A DNA stretch of 47,242 nucleotides from Sphingobacteriia bacterium (GCA_947452295.1 CANGCK010000023.1:1-47242); one strand, 5' to 3'; counted from the first letter of the stretch, positions 35,314 to 45,269 are shown. A program made the numbers and translations. The notes: generated from the sequence alone by a model not told the origin.

Positions 35314-35427
35314 ATTTTATTTTTATTGTTTATATGAAATTTCAAACTTAAAGTTAATGAACTAGTATCAATTATTTTATAGGGGTGAATAATATTGAAT
35401 GTCAATTATTTTTATCAACTTCATGGT

Positions 35428-36468
35428 ATGAATCGTTTATTTATCAATGTTTTGGTGGTTGTATACCTCCTATTTAATGCTGGATGCGCTCAGCACATAC
35501 AGCAATTTAAAAGCAATTATCAATTTGATACCGCTATTGCAGCACCTAATTATGCCGATTTAAATTATTGGGCAGCACATCCCTATAAAAATGATCCTTC
35601 CGATAGTGTTGCTGCGCCGCTGATTGCTGGTTTTGTACCGGACTCAACTGTTGATGTATTTTTTATTCATCCAACAACCTATACCGATCCATTGAAGCCA
35701 ATGGGCATGAATGCACCTGTTTACAATACTAACCTAAACCATAAAACTGATTTTAGTACGATTTTATTTCAAGCAAGTATTTTTAATGAAGTAGGAAGGG
35801 TTTTTTCTCCTAGGTACCGACAAGCCAATCTTTCGGCGTATTACCCAATCAGCAAGCAAGATACTGTAGAAGCGATTAGCGCTTTTGAACTGGCATATTC
35901 AGACATTAAAACTGCTTTTGCCTATTATTTAGCCAATTACAACAATGGCAGACCCATTATTATAGCATCGCACAGCCAGGGTAGTACACATGGAAAACGT
36001 TTATTAAAAGAGTTTTTCGATAATACTTCTTTAAAAAATAAATTGGTTGTAGCCTATTTGGTAGGCATGCCTATTGCAAATGATTATTTTAGCAACTTAC
36101 CTGCATGCAAAACGCCAGATCAAACAGGCTGCATTTGTAGTTGGCGAACTTTTAAAGATGGGTATGAGCCAGATTGGGTTGCCAAAGAACAATATACTAC
36201 CATTGTAACCAATCCATTAACATGGGATAGTAATACACCCAATGCATCAAGGACTTTGAATAAAGGAGGCATTTTACTAAAGTTCAATAAAATAGTTAAA
36301 AAAGTTGCCAATGCACGGGTAAATGGCAATATTCTATGGACAGATAAACCCCATTTTTTTGGCAATATATTGTACACAACTAAGAATTATCATGTGGCCG
36401 ATTACAATTTATATTACTTGAATGTTAGGGAGAATGTAGCAGTAAGAAAAAAAGCTTTTAATCAATAA
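35428..36468 (+). CDS. DUF3089 lipoprotein (lipase-like alpha/beta-hydrolase)
   Basis: A 346-residue predicted lipoprotein. The start ATG at 35428 gives a signal helix ending LFNAGC (Cys20); the open frame extends to 35395 but without a better leader. The DUF3089 signatures are FFIHPTTY (78-85) and ASHSQGSTHGKRLL with nucleophile Ser183, followed by VGMPIANDYF and CICSWRTF. It is probably an outer-membrane or periplasmic esterase. Substrate is unknown. It diverges from the 2OG oxygenase gene and is followed by a 253-bp AT-rich gap. Confidence 0.87.
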   Translation: MNRLFINVLVVVYLLFNAGCAQHIQQFKSNYQFDTAIAAPNYADLNYWAAHPYKNDPSDSVAAPLIAGFVPDSTVDVFFIHPTTYTDPLKPMGMNAPVYNTNLNHKTDFSTILFQASIFNEVGRVFSPRYRQANLSAYYPISKQDTVEAISAFELAYSDIKTAFAYYLANYNNGRPIIIASHSQGSTHGKRLLKEFFDNTSLKNKLVVAYLVGMPIANDYFSNLPACKTPDQTGCICSWRTFKDGYEPDWVAKEQYTTIVTNPLTWDSNTPNASRTLNKGGILLKFNKIVKKVANARVNGNILWTDKPHFFGNILYTTKNYHVADYNLYYLNVRENVAVRKKAFNQ

Positions 36469-36554
36469 AAGTGATAAGTACTAGGTGAGTACTTGCACTA
36501 TAATATGTATTAAAACCTCATTTTATTGGTGATTTCTATATTTATTACTAAAAA

Positions 36555-36562
36555 TAATTTTG
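36555..36562 (+). promoter_or_regulatory. Candidate -7 box upstream of the methyltransferase-like gene (TAATTTTG)
   Basis: TAATTTTG matches TAnnTTTG within a very AT-rich stretch; it would give a leader of about 150 nt. Because of the base composition a chance match is possible. A hairpin AAGTAC/GTACTT at 36476-36494 without a U-run follows the DUF3089 gene. Confidence 0.3.
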
Positions 36563-36721
36563 TATATATTATTAAAAAATTAATTAATTTCATTATTTTA
36601 AAAACAATATCCTGGTATTTCATTTAAAAATCATTTTAGACGAAATACCTCTCAATTGTCCTTAAAAAGATTGATTTATAATCAGCCTCATTAAACTATT
36701 ATTTGCCCTAAACCCCCTCTT

Positions 36722-37624
36722 ATGGCAGACAAAAAATTTATACAATCTCCACTTGCAGCATTCAATCATGTATACGGTTTTTCCGGAGAATCGTTAGTTG
36801 CTACACCAGTACAATCGATTAATTCAATTATTAATGGCAACAATATGGCGGTACTTAAAAGCCTATTGCCTGAATTAAGCAATTGTGTAAACTGCATTCT
36901 TGTAGATTTAACCAATAAGGGTGCATCAACAAATTGGCTTCAATTGCTAAAAGAGTGTTTTCCATTGTTCTTTAAGTTGTTGAATAAAAGTGGTTCGATA
37001 TACGTTTTTGTTGATGAGTTAGAATTAGACAATTTAAAAACATTAATCAACGGGCAATTTGGCGAATACGAAATTATGTACTCTATAGTATGGCAGAATA
37101 GAACTTTGGTGAATGAGCAAGGGGTGTATGTTGATAAGAAAAATTACATTGTATGTATAAGCAATATAGAAAACAAGTTGCTGAAATTTAATTGGATAGC
37201 ACAATTATCGCCAGATAATGATCAACCTGTATTGGCTTGGTTTAGTGAAGATGTAGGAGATGATGAAGAAGCAAATAACTATTTTACCGATTTGTTTGCG
37301 GATGAACCTAAGCCAGTAGCGTTTATTAAACCAGTTCGATTAATTGAACGTATTTTAAAAAACGAATTAATGAATGATGGTATAGTATTGGATGTTTGTG
37401 CAGGTATAGGCACAACAGCTCATTCGGTACTTCAATTAAACAATAAGGACAATGGCAATAGATCTTTTATATTAATTGAAGACCATGAATTTTGTAAAAC
37501 AATCACTGCAAAAGGACTTCAGCGTATTATAAAAGAATCTGCAACCCAAAAGGGCATACAAGGTAATTTTAATTATTACACGATTACTGAAAAGGTTGCC
37601 TTTAACAATGAACAATTGAACTAA
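36722..37624 (+). CDS. Degenerate orphan type III Mod-like (N6/N4) DNA methyltransferase homologue
   Basis: A 300-residue protein with the order of a beta-class N6_N4 methylase (type III Mod-like), but shortened. NSIINGNNMAVLKSLLPEL (34-52) matches the start of the catalytic domain. Motif IV, normally DPPY, reads DLTN at 62-65. The following helix and strand, WLQLLKECFPLFFKLLNKSG then SIYVFVDELELDNLKTLI, and SIVWQNR are as in Mod proteins. Motif I, for SAM, is present as VLDVCAGIGTTAHSVLQLN (222-240; normally FAGSGTT). The target-recognition part is very small, and no restriction subunit is nearby. The loss of DPPY predicts no methylation. The frame is open and unbroken, so the protein may have a conserved non-catalytic role. 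Confidence 0.75.
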   Translation: MADKKFIQSPLAAFNHVYGFSGESLVATPVQSINSIINGNNMAVLKSLLPELSNCVNCILVDLTNKGASTNWLQLLKECFPLFFKLLNKSGSIYVFVDELELDNLKTLINGQFGEYEIMYSIVWQNRTLVNEQGVYVDKKNYIVCISNIENKLLKFNWIAQLSPDNDQPVLAWFSEDVGDDEEANNYFTDLFADEPKPVAFIKPVRLIERILKNELMNDGIVLDVCAGIGTTAHSVLQLNNKDNGNRSFILIEDHEFCKTITAKGLQRIIKESATQKGIQGNFNYYTITEKVAFNNEQLN

Positions 37625-37657
37625 AATATTTATGCAAAGCAATTAAGACGATACAAA

Positions 37658-39928
37658 TTAGTTGCCATAAACACTTAAAAATTTAATGCGCATAATTTTT
37701 AATTGCTCCCAATTATAATCGAATTCGGCAAGTTCTTCTTGAGCAATTTGCAGAGAGGACGTTTCGCAACTTTTAAAATACTCAATAATTTCTTCTTGGT
37801 CTGCTTCGTCTAACCACTCGTCGATGGCATAATCTAAATTAAGTCTGGTTCCACTTGCTGCAATGGTTTCCATTTCTTCTAATAGTTCATCTAATTTTAA
37901 ACTTTTATTGCGAGCTATGGTTTCAAGTGGTATTTTCTTATCTACGTTTTGAATGATATATATTTTATTACTACCTGCATTTGCCACGCTTCGCATTACA
38001 AAATCATCGGGTTTAACAACATCATTTTCTTCTACGTATTTGGCAATGAGTTCTACAAATGGTTTGCCATATTTAATGGCTTTTCCTTTGCTCACACCTT
38101 GGCATTTTTCCATTTCTTCTAACGTGGTAGGATATAATGTAGCGGCATCTTGTAATGAATTTTCTAAGAATATTACAAATGGCGGTAAGCTTTTTTTCTT
38201 GGCTTCTTTTTGCCTTAACTCCATTAACATGGCAAAAAGTTTTTCATCTGTAGCGGCTCCTGTTTGTGATGCGTTTTCGCTTTCATCATCATCTTCATTG
38301 GCATCTTCAAATAAATTATTCAATGCTATTTTAAAAGAAGCCGGTTTTTTTAAAAATTTATCACCGGCTGGGGCAACTTTTATTAAGCCATATTCTTCTA
38401 TATCTTTCTGCAATAAGTTCTCTAACAGCATTTGTCTGATTAGGCTATTCCAGAAATGGGGTTCATTGTCTTTGCCTATTCCAAACAAAGGGTTTGAATC
38501 GTGCCTAAACATGGTTATTTGTGGGGTAAGTTTTCCCATTAGTACGTTTACTACATAATCGGTAATAAATCTTCCATCTAAGGCATTTACTACTTTAAGC
38601 ACTTGCACTACTTCTTGTTGAGCTTCAAGGCGTTCTTTCGGTTTACGGCAATTGTCGCACAATCCGCAGTTTTCTATGTCTCTATGTTCACCAAAATAAT
38701 GCAACAGAATTTTTCTTCGGCATACGGCGCTTTCGGAGTAAGCCACCATTTCATCTATTAATTGAGCGCCTACTTCTCTTTCGCTTAATGGTTTATCGCG
38801 CATTAAGTGTTCTAATTTAGAAACATCTTTGTGTGAATAATACAATACACAAATTCCTTCTAATCCATCTCTTCCTGCCCTACCTGTTTCTTGGTAATAA
38901 TTTTCAATAGATTTTGGTATGTTAAAATGTATTACAAAGCGAATATCTGGTTTATCGATACCCATTCCAAAAGCAATGGTTGCAACGATAACTTGTACAT
39001 CTTCATTTAAAAATTTATCTTGACGATCGGCCCTGGTTTTTTGATCGAGGCCTGCATGGTAAGCAACTGCTTTTATTTTGTTGGCCACCAATAATTCGGC
39101 CAATTCTTCGGTTGTTTTTCTGTTAAGGGTATAAATAATACCGCTTTTGCCTTTGTGTTGGGTAATGAATTTTACAATACTTTTTACAGTTTGTTCTTTG
39201 GCTATTTTTGGCAATATTTCATAAAACAGGTTGGTTCTGTTAAATGATGAAATGAGCACTTGGGGATTGCGTAAACCGAGGTTTTTAACGATGTCGCTTT
39301 GCACTTTTGGCGTAGCTGTAGCTGTTAATGCAATTACGGGTATATCCGGATTAATGATGTCCATCATTTCACGGAGACGTCTGTATTCTGGACGGAAATC
39401 GTGACCCCACTCAGATATACAATGGGCTTCATCAACTGCAAAAAATGATATGTTTAGGTCGCTAAAATATTCTAGGTTTTCTTGTTTCGTGAGGGTTTCG
39501 GGGGCAACGTATAGTAATTTAGTTTTGCCGCTGTTTAAATCGTCTTTAACTGCTTTTATTTGCCCTTTATTGAGGGAGGAATTAAGGAAGTGAGCAACTT
39601 CATCGTTTTCGCTATAACCCCTCACTAAATCTACCTGATTTTTCATGAGTGCTATTAAAGGCGAAACGATGATGGCGCAACCTGGCATTACCAGGGCAGG
39701 TAATTGATAACATAAACTTTTGCCCCCACCGGTAGGCATGATTACAAATGTGTCGTTGCCATCCAGTAAATTATTAATGGCGCGTTCTTGAGTACCTTTA
39801 AATTCTCTAAAGCCAAAATATTGTTCTAAAGCATTATATATATTGTATTGATGAACTGCGGTTTCTGTTTTAGTGGAAGTTTTTTTTGTTGCAGATTTTT
39901 TTTCGGTAGTTTTTTTTACTGTTGCCAT
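37658..39928 (-). CDS. recQ: ATP-dependent DNA helicase RecQ
   Basis: A 756-residue 3'-5' helicase. After a basic Lys/Thr-rich N-terminal tail come [17 protein letters not shown], Walker [17 protein letters not shown], the DEAH box [28 protein letters not shown]-type [12 protein letters not shown], and helicase-C with [18 protein letters not shown] and [11 protein letters not shown] zinc-binding RQC follows ([11 protein letters not shown], then CGLCDNC), then an acidic linker and an HRDC domain, and an extra C-terminal helical region. The start ATG 39928 is chosen ([11 protein letters not shown]); the upstream in-frame ATG at 39985 adds an unlikely 19 residues. It converges on the methyltransferase-like gene and acts in recombination and fork repair. 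Confidence 0.95.
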   Translation of the reverse strand: MATVKKTTEKKSATKKTSTKTETAVHQYNIYNALEQYFGFREFKGTQERAINNLLDGNDTFVIMPTGGGKSLCYQLPALVMPGCAIIVSPLIALMKNQVDLVRGYSENDEVAHFLNSSLNKGQIKAVKDDLNSGKTKLLYVAPETLTKQENLEYFSDLNISFFAVDEAHCISEWGHDFRPEYRRLREMMDIINPDIPVIALTATATPKVQSDIVKNLGLRNPQVLISSFNRTNLFYEILPKIAKEQTVKSIVKFITQHKGKSGIIYTLNRKTTEELAELLVANKIKAVAYHAGLDQKTRADRQDKFLNEDVQVIVATIAFGMGIDKPDIRFVIHFNIPKSIENYYQETGRAGRDGLEGICVLYYSHKDVSKLEHLMRDKPLSEREVGAQLIDEMVAYSESAVCRRKILLHYFGEHRDIENCGLCDNCRKPKERLEAQQEVVQVLKVVNALDGRFITDYVVNVLMGKLTPQITMFRHDSNPLFGIGKDNEPHFWNSLIRQMLLENLLQKDIEEYGLIKVAPAGDKFLKKPASFKIALNNLFEDANEDDDESENASQTGAATDEKLFAMLMELRQKEAKKKSLPPFVIFLENSLQDAATLYPTTLEEMEKCQGVSKGKAIKYGKPFVELIAKYVEENDVVKPDDFVMRSVANAGSNKIYIIQNVDKKIPLETIARNKSLKLDELLEEMETIAASGTRLNLDYAIDEWLDEADQEEIIEYFKSCETSSLQIAQEELAEFDYNWEQLKIMRIKFLSVYGN

Positions 39929-40097
39929 CTCTCTCAAATTCAGTTTTCTATAGATTGGAATATTTTGAAGGTATAATTTAGTCAATAATATTCACAAAAA
40001 CAAAAATATTAAACGGTTAATATATAAAGGTGTATTTTAATGGGGGTGCGAAGTTAATAAACTAGCACCGCAATACCGTGTCTTTGATGTTAAAGTT

Positions 40098-40106
40098 TAC
40101 CTTTGC
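40098..40106 (+). promoter_or_regulatory. Candidate -7 box of kdsD (TACCTTTGC), possibly leaderless
   Basis: TACCTTTGC is a full match to TAnnTTTGC. The ATG of kdsD begins only 5 bases after the box (40112), so the transcript would start at or within two bases of the start codon. Confidence 0.6.
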
Positions 40107-40111
40107 AATAC

Positions 40112-41074
40112 ATGAATGCTACAATTTTACAAACAGCGCAAGCTACTATTGAAACAGAATTGAATGCCATAAAGGGTTTATCAGCATTTATTGATAGCGC
40201 TTTTGAGCAAATTATTCAAGCGATCCACCAATCTACCGGCAGGTTGGTTATTAGTGGAATTGGCAAAAGTGCCATCATCGCCCAAAAAATAGTGGCTACC
40301 CTTAATTCTACCGGTACACCTTCATTATTTATGCATGCAGCAGATGCTATTCATGGTGATTTGGGTATGATTACGCCGAGTGACATAGTATTGGTAATTA
40401 GTAAAAGTGGGGAGAGTCCAGAAATAAAGGTTTTGGTACCACTCATTAAAAACTTCGGCAATTTATTGATTGGTATGGTAGGCAATGCAGATAGTTTTTT
40501 GGCCAAGCATGCCGATTGGGTATTGAATACTACTGTAGAAAAAGAAGCTTGCCTCAACAATTTGGCACCTACCAGTAGTACTACGGCTCAAATGGTAATG
40601 GGTGATGTGTTGGCAGTTTGTTTAATGCAATTAAATGGATTTAATAATAGAGATTTTGCACGTTTTCATCCCGGAGGTAATTTAGGAAAACGGTTATATA
40701 TGACAGTAGAGGACCTTTCTTCTACGAATGAAAAACCGGCAGTACTTGCAACAGCCCCACTAAAAAATGTAATTGTAGAAATAACCGAAAAAAGATTGGG
40801 GGTAACGGCAGTTGTAAATGAAGGCGGGCAATTGATGGGTATTATTACCGATGGTGATTTAAGAAGAATGTTAGAAAAAACCAATGATATTTCGGCCATT
40901 TGCGCTAACGACATTTTATCGCCCCATCCTATTACAATTGAACCACAAGCGCTTGCGGTAGATGCTTTGAATTTATTGAAAAAACATGATATTAGTCAGT
41001 TAGTGGTTGCAGAAAATGGCAGATATTCGGGCATATTACATTTACATGACCTTATACGCGAAGGAATTGTTTAA
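40112..41074 (+). CDS. kdsD: KpsF/GutQ-family sugar-phosphate isomerase (arabinose-5-phosphate isomerase)
   Basis: A 320-residue protein with an N-terminal SIS domain (about 30-165: GRLVISGIGKSAIIAQKIVATLNSTG, SKSGESPEIKVL, APTSSTTAQMVMGDVLAV and FHPGGNLGKRL) and two C-terminal CBS domains (about 205-318: MGIITDGDLRRML, then YSGILHLHDLI). It converts ribulose 5-phosphate to arabinose 5-phosphate, the first step to Kdo for lipopolysaccharide. The ATG at 40112 is preferred over an upstream TTG. It begins a plus-strand set with manC and a FabH-like gene. Confidence 0.93.
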   Translation: MNATILQTAQATIETELNAIKGLSAFIDSAFEQIIQAIHQSTGRLVISGIGKSAIIAQKIVATLNSTGTPSLFMHAADAIHGDLGMITPSDIVLVISKSGESPEIKVLVPLIKNFGNLLIGMVGNADSFLAKHADWVLNTTVEKEACLNNLAPTSSTTAQMVMGDVLAVCLMQLNGFNNRDFARFHPGGNLGKRLYMTVEDLSSTNEKPAVLATAPLKNVIVEITEKRLGVTAVVNEGGQLMGIITDGDLRRMLEKTNDISAICANDILSPHPITIEPQALAVDALNLLKKHDISQLVVAENGRYSGILHLHDLIREGIV

Positions 41075-41080
41075 TAAAAC

Positions 41081-41115
41081 AATATTTCACTACAATTTGT
41101 GAAATATTCTTGTAG
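41081..41115 (+). promoter_or_regulatory. Hairpin between kdsD and manC with an alternative pairing
   Basis: AATATTTCAC (41081-41090) pairs with GTGAAATATT (41099-41108), a perfect 10-bp stem with an 8-base loop. An alternative hairpin pairs CTACAA (41090-41095) with TTGTAG (41110-41115). No U-run follows, so it is not a clear terminator; it may stabilise the kdsD 3' end. Confidence 0.4.
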
Positions 41116-41157
41116 TATTGCACTCTTTAATGAATTCATTCAATATAAATTATAATA

Positions 41158-42240
41158 ATGAATAAACATCATTATGTAGCTATTATGGCTGGTGGTATAG
41201 GAAGTAGGTTTTGGCCACAAAGTCGCACAGCATATCCTAAACAATTTCTAGATATATTAAATACGGGTAAATCATTAATTAGATGGACCTATGAACGATA
41301 TACTTCATTCATACCAAATGAAAATATATACATAGTTACATCTGATGAATATGTTGAGATTGTAAAAGAACAATTACCCGAACTGCCGGTAGAAAACATA
41401 TTAGCAGAACCCAGCAGAAAGAATACGGCACCATGTATTGCATATATATCTTATAAATTGTTACAAAAAGATCCGGAGGCCTCATTAATAGTAGCCCCTA
41501 GCGATCATATGATATTGGATGCAGAAAATTTTAGATTGGTTACAGCAAAAGCGCTAGACTTTGTGCATAATATTAAATCATTGGTAACATTGGGTATAAA
41601 GCCCAATCATCCAAATACCGGCTATGGATATATACAGCACGAGGCATTGCAAGTGGCCGATGGCATTTATAAAGTAAAAACCTTTACAGAAAAACCCAAC
41701 CTAGAGCTAGCTAAAACATTTATTGCCAGTGGCGATTTTTTATGGAATGCCGGGATATTTGTTTGGCAGGTAAAAAATGTAATGAAAGCTTTTGAAATAC
41801 ATCAATCAGAAATGTTTGAGTTATTTGAGGCAGAAAAAGAACATTTTAATACTCCTGAAGAAAAAGAAGCCATTAATCGTATTTACCCATTGTGCACCAA
41901 TGTTTCTATAGATTTTGCAATAATGGAAAAAGCCAATAATGTGTATGTAATTCCATCCTCATTTGGATGGAGCGATTTAGGTACCTGGAATAGTGCATAC
42001 GACAATTTAGAAAAAGATTATTTAGGAAATGCAGTTGCATCGGAAAATGTAATTGTAATAGATGCAACCAAATGCATGGTTTCGGCTCCAAAAAACAAAT
42101 TGGTGGTATTACAGGGTATGGATGATTTTATATTAGTTGATACCGATGATGTATTATTGATTTGTAAAAAAGAAAAAGAACAGGCGATAAAAGAATACGT
42201 AGCAGAGGTAAAACGCAATAAAGGAGACCAATATTTGTAG
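41158..42240 (+). CDS. manC: Mannose-1-phosphate guanylyltransferase
   Basis: A 360-residue nucleotidyltransferase that makes GDP-mannose from mannose 1-phosphate and GTP. The nucleotide-binding signature is MAGGIGSRFWPQSRTAYPKQFL (10-31, shown here in part as AGGIGSRFWP). Further blocks are SDHMILD, the TFTEKPNLELA strand, LWNAGIFVWQV and SIDFAIMEKANNVYVIPSSFGWSDLGTW (catalytic Asp region). It is the short form without the C-terminal isomerase domain. GDP-mannose feeds surface polysaccharide or fucose synthesis. It lies 83 bp after kdsD. Confidence 0.93.
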   Translation: MNKHHYVAIMAGGIGSRFWPQSRTAYPKQFLDILNTGKSLIRWTYERYTSFIPNENIYIVTSDEYVEIVKEQLPELPVENILAEPSRKNTAPCIAYISYKLLQKDPEASLIVAPSDHMILDAENFRLVTAKALDFVHNIKSLVTLGIKPNHPNTGYGYIQHEALQVADGIYKVKTFTEKPNLELAKTFIASGDFLWNAGIFVWQVKNVMKAFEIHQSEMFELFEAEKEHFNTPEEKEAINRIYPLCTNVSIDFAIMEKANNVYVIPSSFGWSDLGTWNSAYDNLEKDYLGNAVASENVIVIDATKCMVSAPKNKLVVLQGMDDFILVDTDDVLLICKKEKEQAIKEYVAEVKRNKGDQYL

Positions 42241-42270
42241 GAGCAGCTTTACATTCCTTTTATTTATCCT

Positions 42271-42278
42271 TACATTTG
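42271..42278 (+). promoter_or_regulatory. Candidate -7 box of the FabH-like gene (TACATTTG)
   Basis: TACATTTG matches TAnnTTTG, 20 bp before the ATG at 42299, giving a predicted leader of about 15 nt. The same octamer precedes carB and selD. Confidence 0.5.
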
Positions 42279-42298
42279 AACTACTTAATTTTTTACCG

Positions 42299-43378
42299 AT
42301 GCATTCAATCAGAACTGTAATTACTGGAAGTGGAAGTTATATACCAAGCAAAATTAAAACCAATGATGATTTTGCATCGCAAGATTTTTTTGCTGAGGAT
42401 CATGTAAAAATTCCCACGCCTTCTGCTGAAATAGTTGCTAAGTTTAAAGATATCACGGGTATTGAAGAACGCCGTTATGTAACTAATAATTTAACGGCAT
42501 CTGATATTGGGATTATTGCGGGTAAACTGGCTATAGAAGATGCAGGTATAGATCCTGAAACCATCGATCAAATTATTGTTGCACATAATTTTGGCAATGT
42601 TTTTCCTAATACAATTCAAACAGATGCAGTTCCTTCACTAGCATCACATATTAAAAATGGATTGGGTATTAAAAACCCCAATTGCATTGCTTATGATGTA
42701 CTGTTTGGTTGTCCGGGATGGATTTTAGGTGTTACACAAGCAGATGCATTTATTAAATCGGGGTTGGCAAAAAAATGCTTGGTAATTGGAACGGAAACAT
42801 TAAGCCGGGTGATAGACCATTTTGATAGAGACAGTATGATATTTAGTGATGGGGCTGGTGCAACGGTTATTGAAGCGATGGAAGGAGATGAAAACAGTTC
42901 TGGTATTATTGCACAAAGTATGCAAAGCCATTGTGAGGCTGAGTTGAGCTATATTACTATGGGGAAATCGTATTTACCAGATGCAGATCCATCGGTTAGA
43001 TACATTAAAATGAAGGGGCGGAAAGTGTACGAATATGCCATAAAAAATGTTCCCCTGGCCATGAAAGAATGTATTGAAAAAGCCGGAGTGGATATTCATG
43101 CGGTGAAGAAATTCTTTTTACATCAGGCCAACGAAAAAATGGACGAAGGTTTTATAAAAGCCCTTTTTAAATTATACGGTATTAGACATATACCTGCACA
43201 TATTATGCCCATGAGCATTCATAAACTAGGCAATAGTTCGGTAGCCACCATTCCTACATTATACGATATGGTTAAACGTGGTGCCATGGAAGAACACCAG
43301 TTACACAAGGGAGATATTATTGTGTTTGCCTCCGTTGGTGCTGGTATGAATATCAATGCAATTTGTTATAGGGTGTAA
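42299..43378 (+). CDS. 3-oxoacyl-ACP synthase III-like protein (FabH family)
   Basis: A 359-residue thiolase-fold condensing enzyme. The triad is in place: Cys138 (LFGCPGW), His275 (FFLHQANEKM) and Asn312 (KLGNSSVAT). ITGIEERRYV and GAGMNINAICYRV frame the fold. It is about 30 residues longer than E. coli FabH and has an insertion near the N-terminus, so it may be a paralogue acting on a special acyl group rather than the housekeeping initiator. No acyl carrier protein or fab gene is adjacent. It lies 58 bp after manC with its own promoter. Confidence 0.88.
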   Translation: MHSIRTVITGSGSYIPSKIKTNDDFASQDFFAEDHVKIPTPSAEIVAKFKDITGIEERRYVTNNLTASDIGIIAGKLAIEDAGIDPETIDQIIVAHNFGNVFPNTIQTDAVPSLASHIKNGLGIKNPNCIAYDVLFGCPGWILGVTQADAFIKSGLAKKCLVIGTETLSRVIDHFDRDSMIFSDGAGATVIEAMEGDENSSGIIAQSMQSHCEAELSYITMGKSYLPDADPSVRYIKMKGRKVYEYAIKNVPLAMKECIEKAGVDIHAVKKFFLHQANEKMDEGFIKALFKLYGIRHIPAHIMPMSIHKLGNSSVATIPTLYDMVKRGAMEEHQLHKGDIIVFASVGAGMNINAICYRV

Positions 43379-43403
43379 GTGTGTTTTATTCAACAAAGCT
43401 GCT

Positions 43404-45251
43404 TTAATACCCTCTTACATTTTTTCCTTCGATATAGTTTAAAAATGCTTTGTTAACTACCTTGTTACCACCTGGTGTTGGGTAGTTACCTGTAAAGTAC
43501 CAATCGCCTGTATTGGTAGGACAGCTGTCGTGCAAATCTTCAATTGTTTGGTAAATGACTTCTACCGGCAAATCCACTCCGGCAGGTGTAATTAATTGGG
43601 CTATTTTATCGGAAATTTCTTGTGTGCTAAATGGTTTATAAATTTGACGTACCACGTTTTCGGTATGTAATTCGTTGGATGCTTCCAACTGTTTAATTTT
43701 CAAGTGAACATCGGTTAATACCTGTTCCATATTTCTATCTTTCAACAAGGCAATTGCGGCTCTAAATGCAATGAAGTCGCCCAGTTTACTCATATCAATG
43801 CCATAACAATCGGGGTACCTAATTTGAGGTGCAGAAGATACTACGATTATTTTTTTAGGCTGTAACCTTGACAACATTCGTACAATACTTTCTTTTAAAG
43901 TAGTTCCTCGTACAATGCTATCATCTATCACAACCAAAGCATCTTCATTTCGGCGAACAGTTCCATAAGTGATGTCGTACACGTGTTGCACCATTTCATT
44001 TCTGTTAGAATCTTCCGTAATAAAAGTGCGCAACTTAACGTCTTTGATGGCAATTTTTTCTTGACGAATTTTACGATTAATCATTTCCTCTAATTTCTCG
44101 GGCGTAAAATCGTTTCCCCAACTTAAAATTCGTTCTGTTTTAATTTTATTGAGGTATTCTTCCATTCCTTTTACCAGGCCATAAAAGGCTACTTCTGCGG
44201 TATTGGGAATATAAGAAAAAATGGTGTTTTTTAAATCGTATTGAATAGCTTCTAATACTGTTTGGCTAAGGTGATGTCCGAGGGCAATGCGTTCTCTGTA
44301 TATTTTTTCATCACTACCTCTGGAGAAATAAATGCGTTCAAAACTGCAAGCACGTCGTTCTTTTGTTTCGAGTATTTTTTCTATCCTATAATTGCCTATA
44401 TCATCAACCAATAAAGCCATACCGGGCATTAGCTCCATTACTTCATTTTCGCCTACATTAAAAGTAGTTCTGATAGCAGCACGTTCACTAGCAGCTACAA
44501 TTACATCATCATTAATATAATAATAGGCAGGTCGTATACCGTGAGCATCGCGCATAATAAAACTATGGCCGTTGCCTAGTAAGCCACCAATGGTAAATCC
44601 ACCATCAAATAAAGAGGCAGCTTTCTTTAAAACAGTAACAATATCAGCATTGTTGGGATTTAAATCATCTTGTTTATCGAGGTAATAATGAATTACTTCC
44701 ATCATTGCAGCTAAGTCGCTCTGCTTTTGAAAATCACCGGGTTGCATTTGAATTTTCTCGAACAATTCATCGGTGTTTACTAAATTAAAATTTCCTGCCA
44801 GGGCAAGGTTTTTACCTGGTATTAAATTTCGTTTGATGAAAGGGTGACAAAACTCTACATTGTTTTTACCTTGTGTACCATATCGTAAATGACCTAATAG
44901 CAATTCACCCAAAAAAGGCAGATGGCCTTTCATTAATCCGGGGTGCTGCTTGATTTCGGGTTGGTATTTCTCTAGTTCTTGTATTTCCTGACCTATCTTA
45001 AAAAACAAATCTGCAATAGGTTGCGGGGCATTGCTTCGCATTCTATGCAGATAAGGATTTCCGGGTTCGGTATTCAGTTTAACAGTTGCTAAACCGGCGC
45101 CATCTTGCCCTCGGTTATGTTGTTTTTCCATTAGCAGGTACAGTTTATTTAATCCGTAGGTTACTGATCCATGCTGTTGGAGGTAATATGAAAAAGGCTT
45201 TCGCAAACGAATGTAAGCCAAGCCACATTCGTGTTTTATTTCGTCGCTCAT
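43404..45251 (-). CDS. purF: Amidophosphoribosyltransferase (PurF family, Bacteroidota type)
   Basis: A 615-residue enzyme that catalyses the first step of purine synthesis (PRPP plus glutamine to phosphoribosylamine). The N-terminal Ntn-glutaminase begins at Cys9 (KHECGLAYI), so an 8-residue propeptide must be removed, as in B. subtilis PurF. Seen: HNRGQDGAGL, GHLRYGTQG, and the PRPP loop ALVVIDDSIVRGTTLKESI. Cysteines in RACSFERIYF, RYPDCYG and DSCPTN could bind an Fe-S cluster, as in PurF of the Bacillus type. At 615 residues it is about 140 longer than that form. A hairpin with a T-rich tail sits directly before the ATG. Confidence 0.92.
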   Translation of the reverse strand: MSDEIKHECGLAYIRLRKPFSYYLQQHGSVTYGLNKLYLLMEKQHNRGQDGAGLATVKLNTEPGNPYLHRMRSNAPQPIADLFFKIGQEIQELEKYQPEIKQHPGLMKGHLPFLGELLLGHLRYGTQGKNNVEFCHPFIKRNLIPGKNLALAGNFNLVNTDELFEKIQMQPGDFQKQSDLAAMMEVIHYYLDKQDDLNPNNADIVTVLKKAASLFDGGFTIGGLLGNGHSFIMRDAHGIRPAYYYINDDVIVAASERAAIRTTFNVGENEVMELMPGMALLVDDIGNYRIEKILETKERRACSFERIYFSRGSDEKIYRERIALGHHLSQTVLEAIQYDLKNTIFSYIPNTAEVAFYGLVKGMEEYLNKIKTERILSWGNDFTPEKLEEMINRKIRQEKIAIKDVKLRTFITEDSNRNEMVQHVYDITYGTVRRNEDALVVIDDSIVRGTTLKESIVRMLSRLQPKKIIVVSSAPQIRYPDCYGIDMSKLGDFIAFRAAIALLKDRNMEQVLTDVHLKIKQLEASNELHTENVVRQIYKPFSTQEISDKIAQLITPAGVDLPVEVIYQTIEDLHDSCPTNTGDWYFTGNYPTPGGNKVVNKAFLNYIEGKNVRGY

Positions 45252-45269
45252 GGTGATGTTTAAAAGAAA

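Noticed and set aside
41081..41115. H-type pseudoknot between loop TACAA and downstream TTGTA
   Set aside because: Only one base would have to span a 10-bp stem, which is not sterically possible; only alternative hairpins are feasible.
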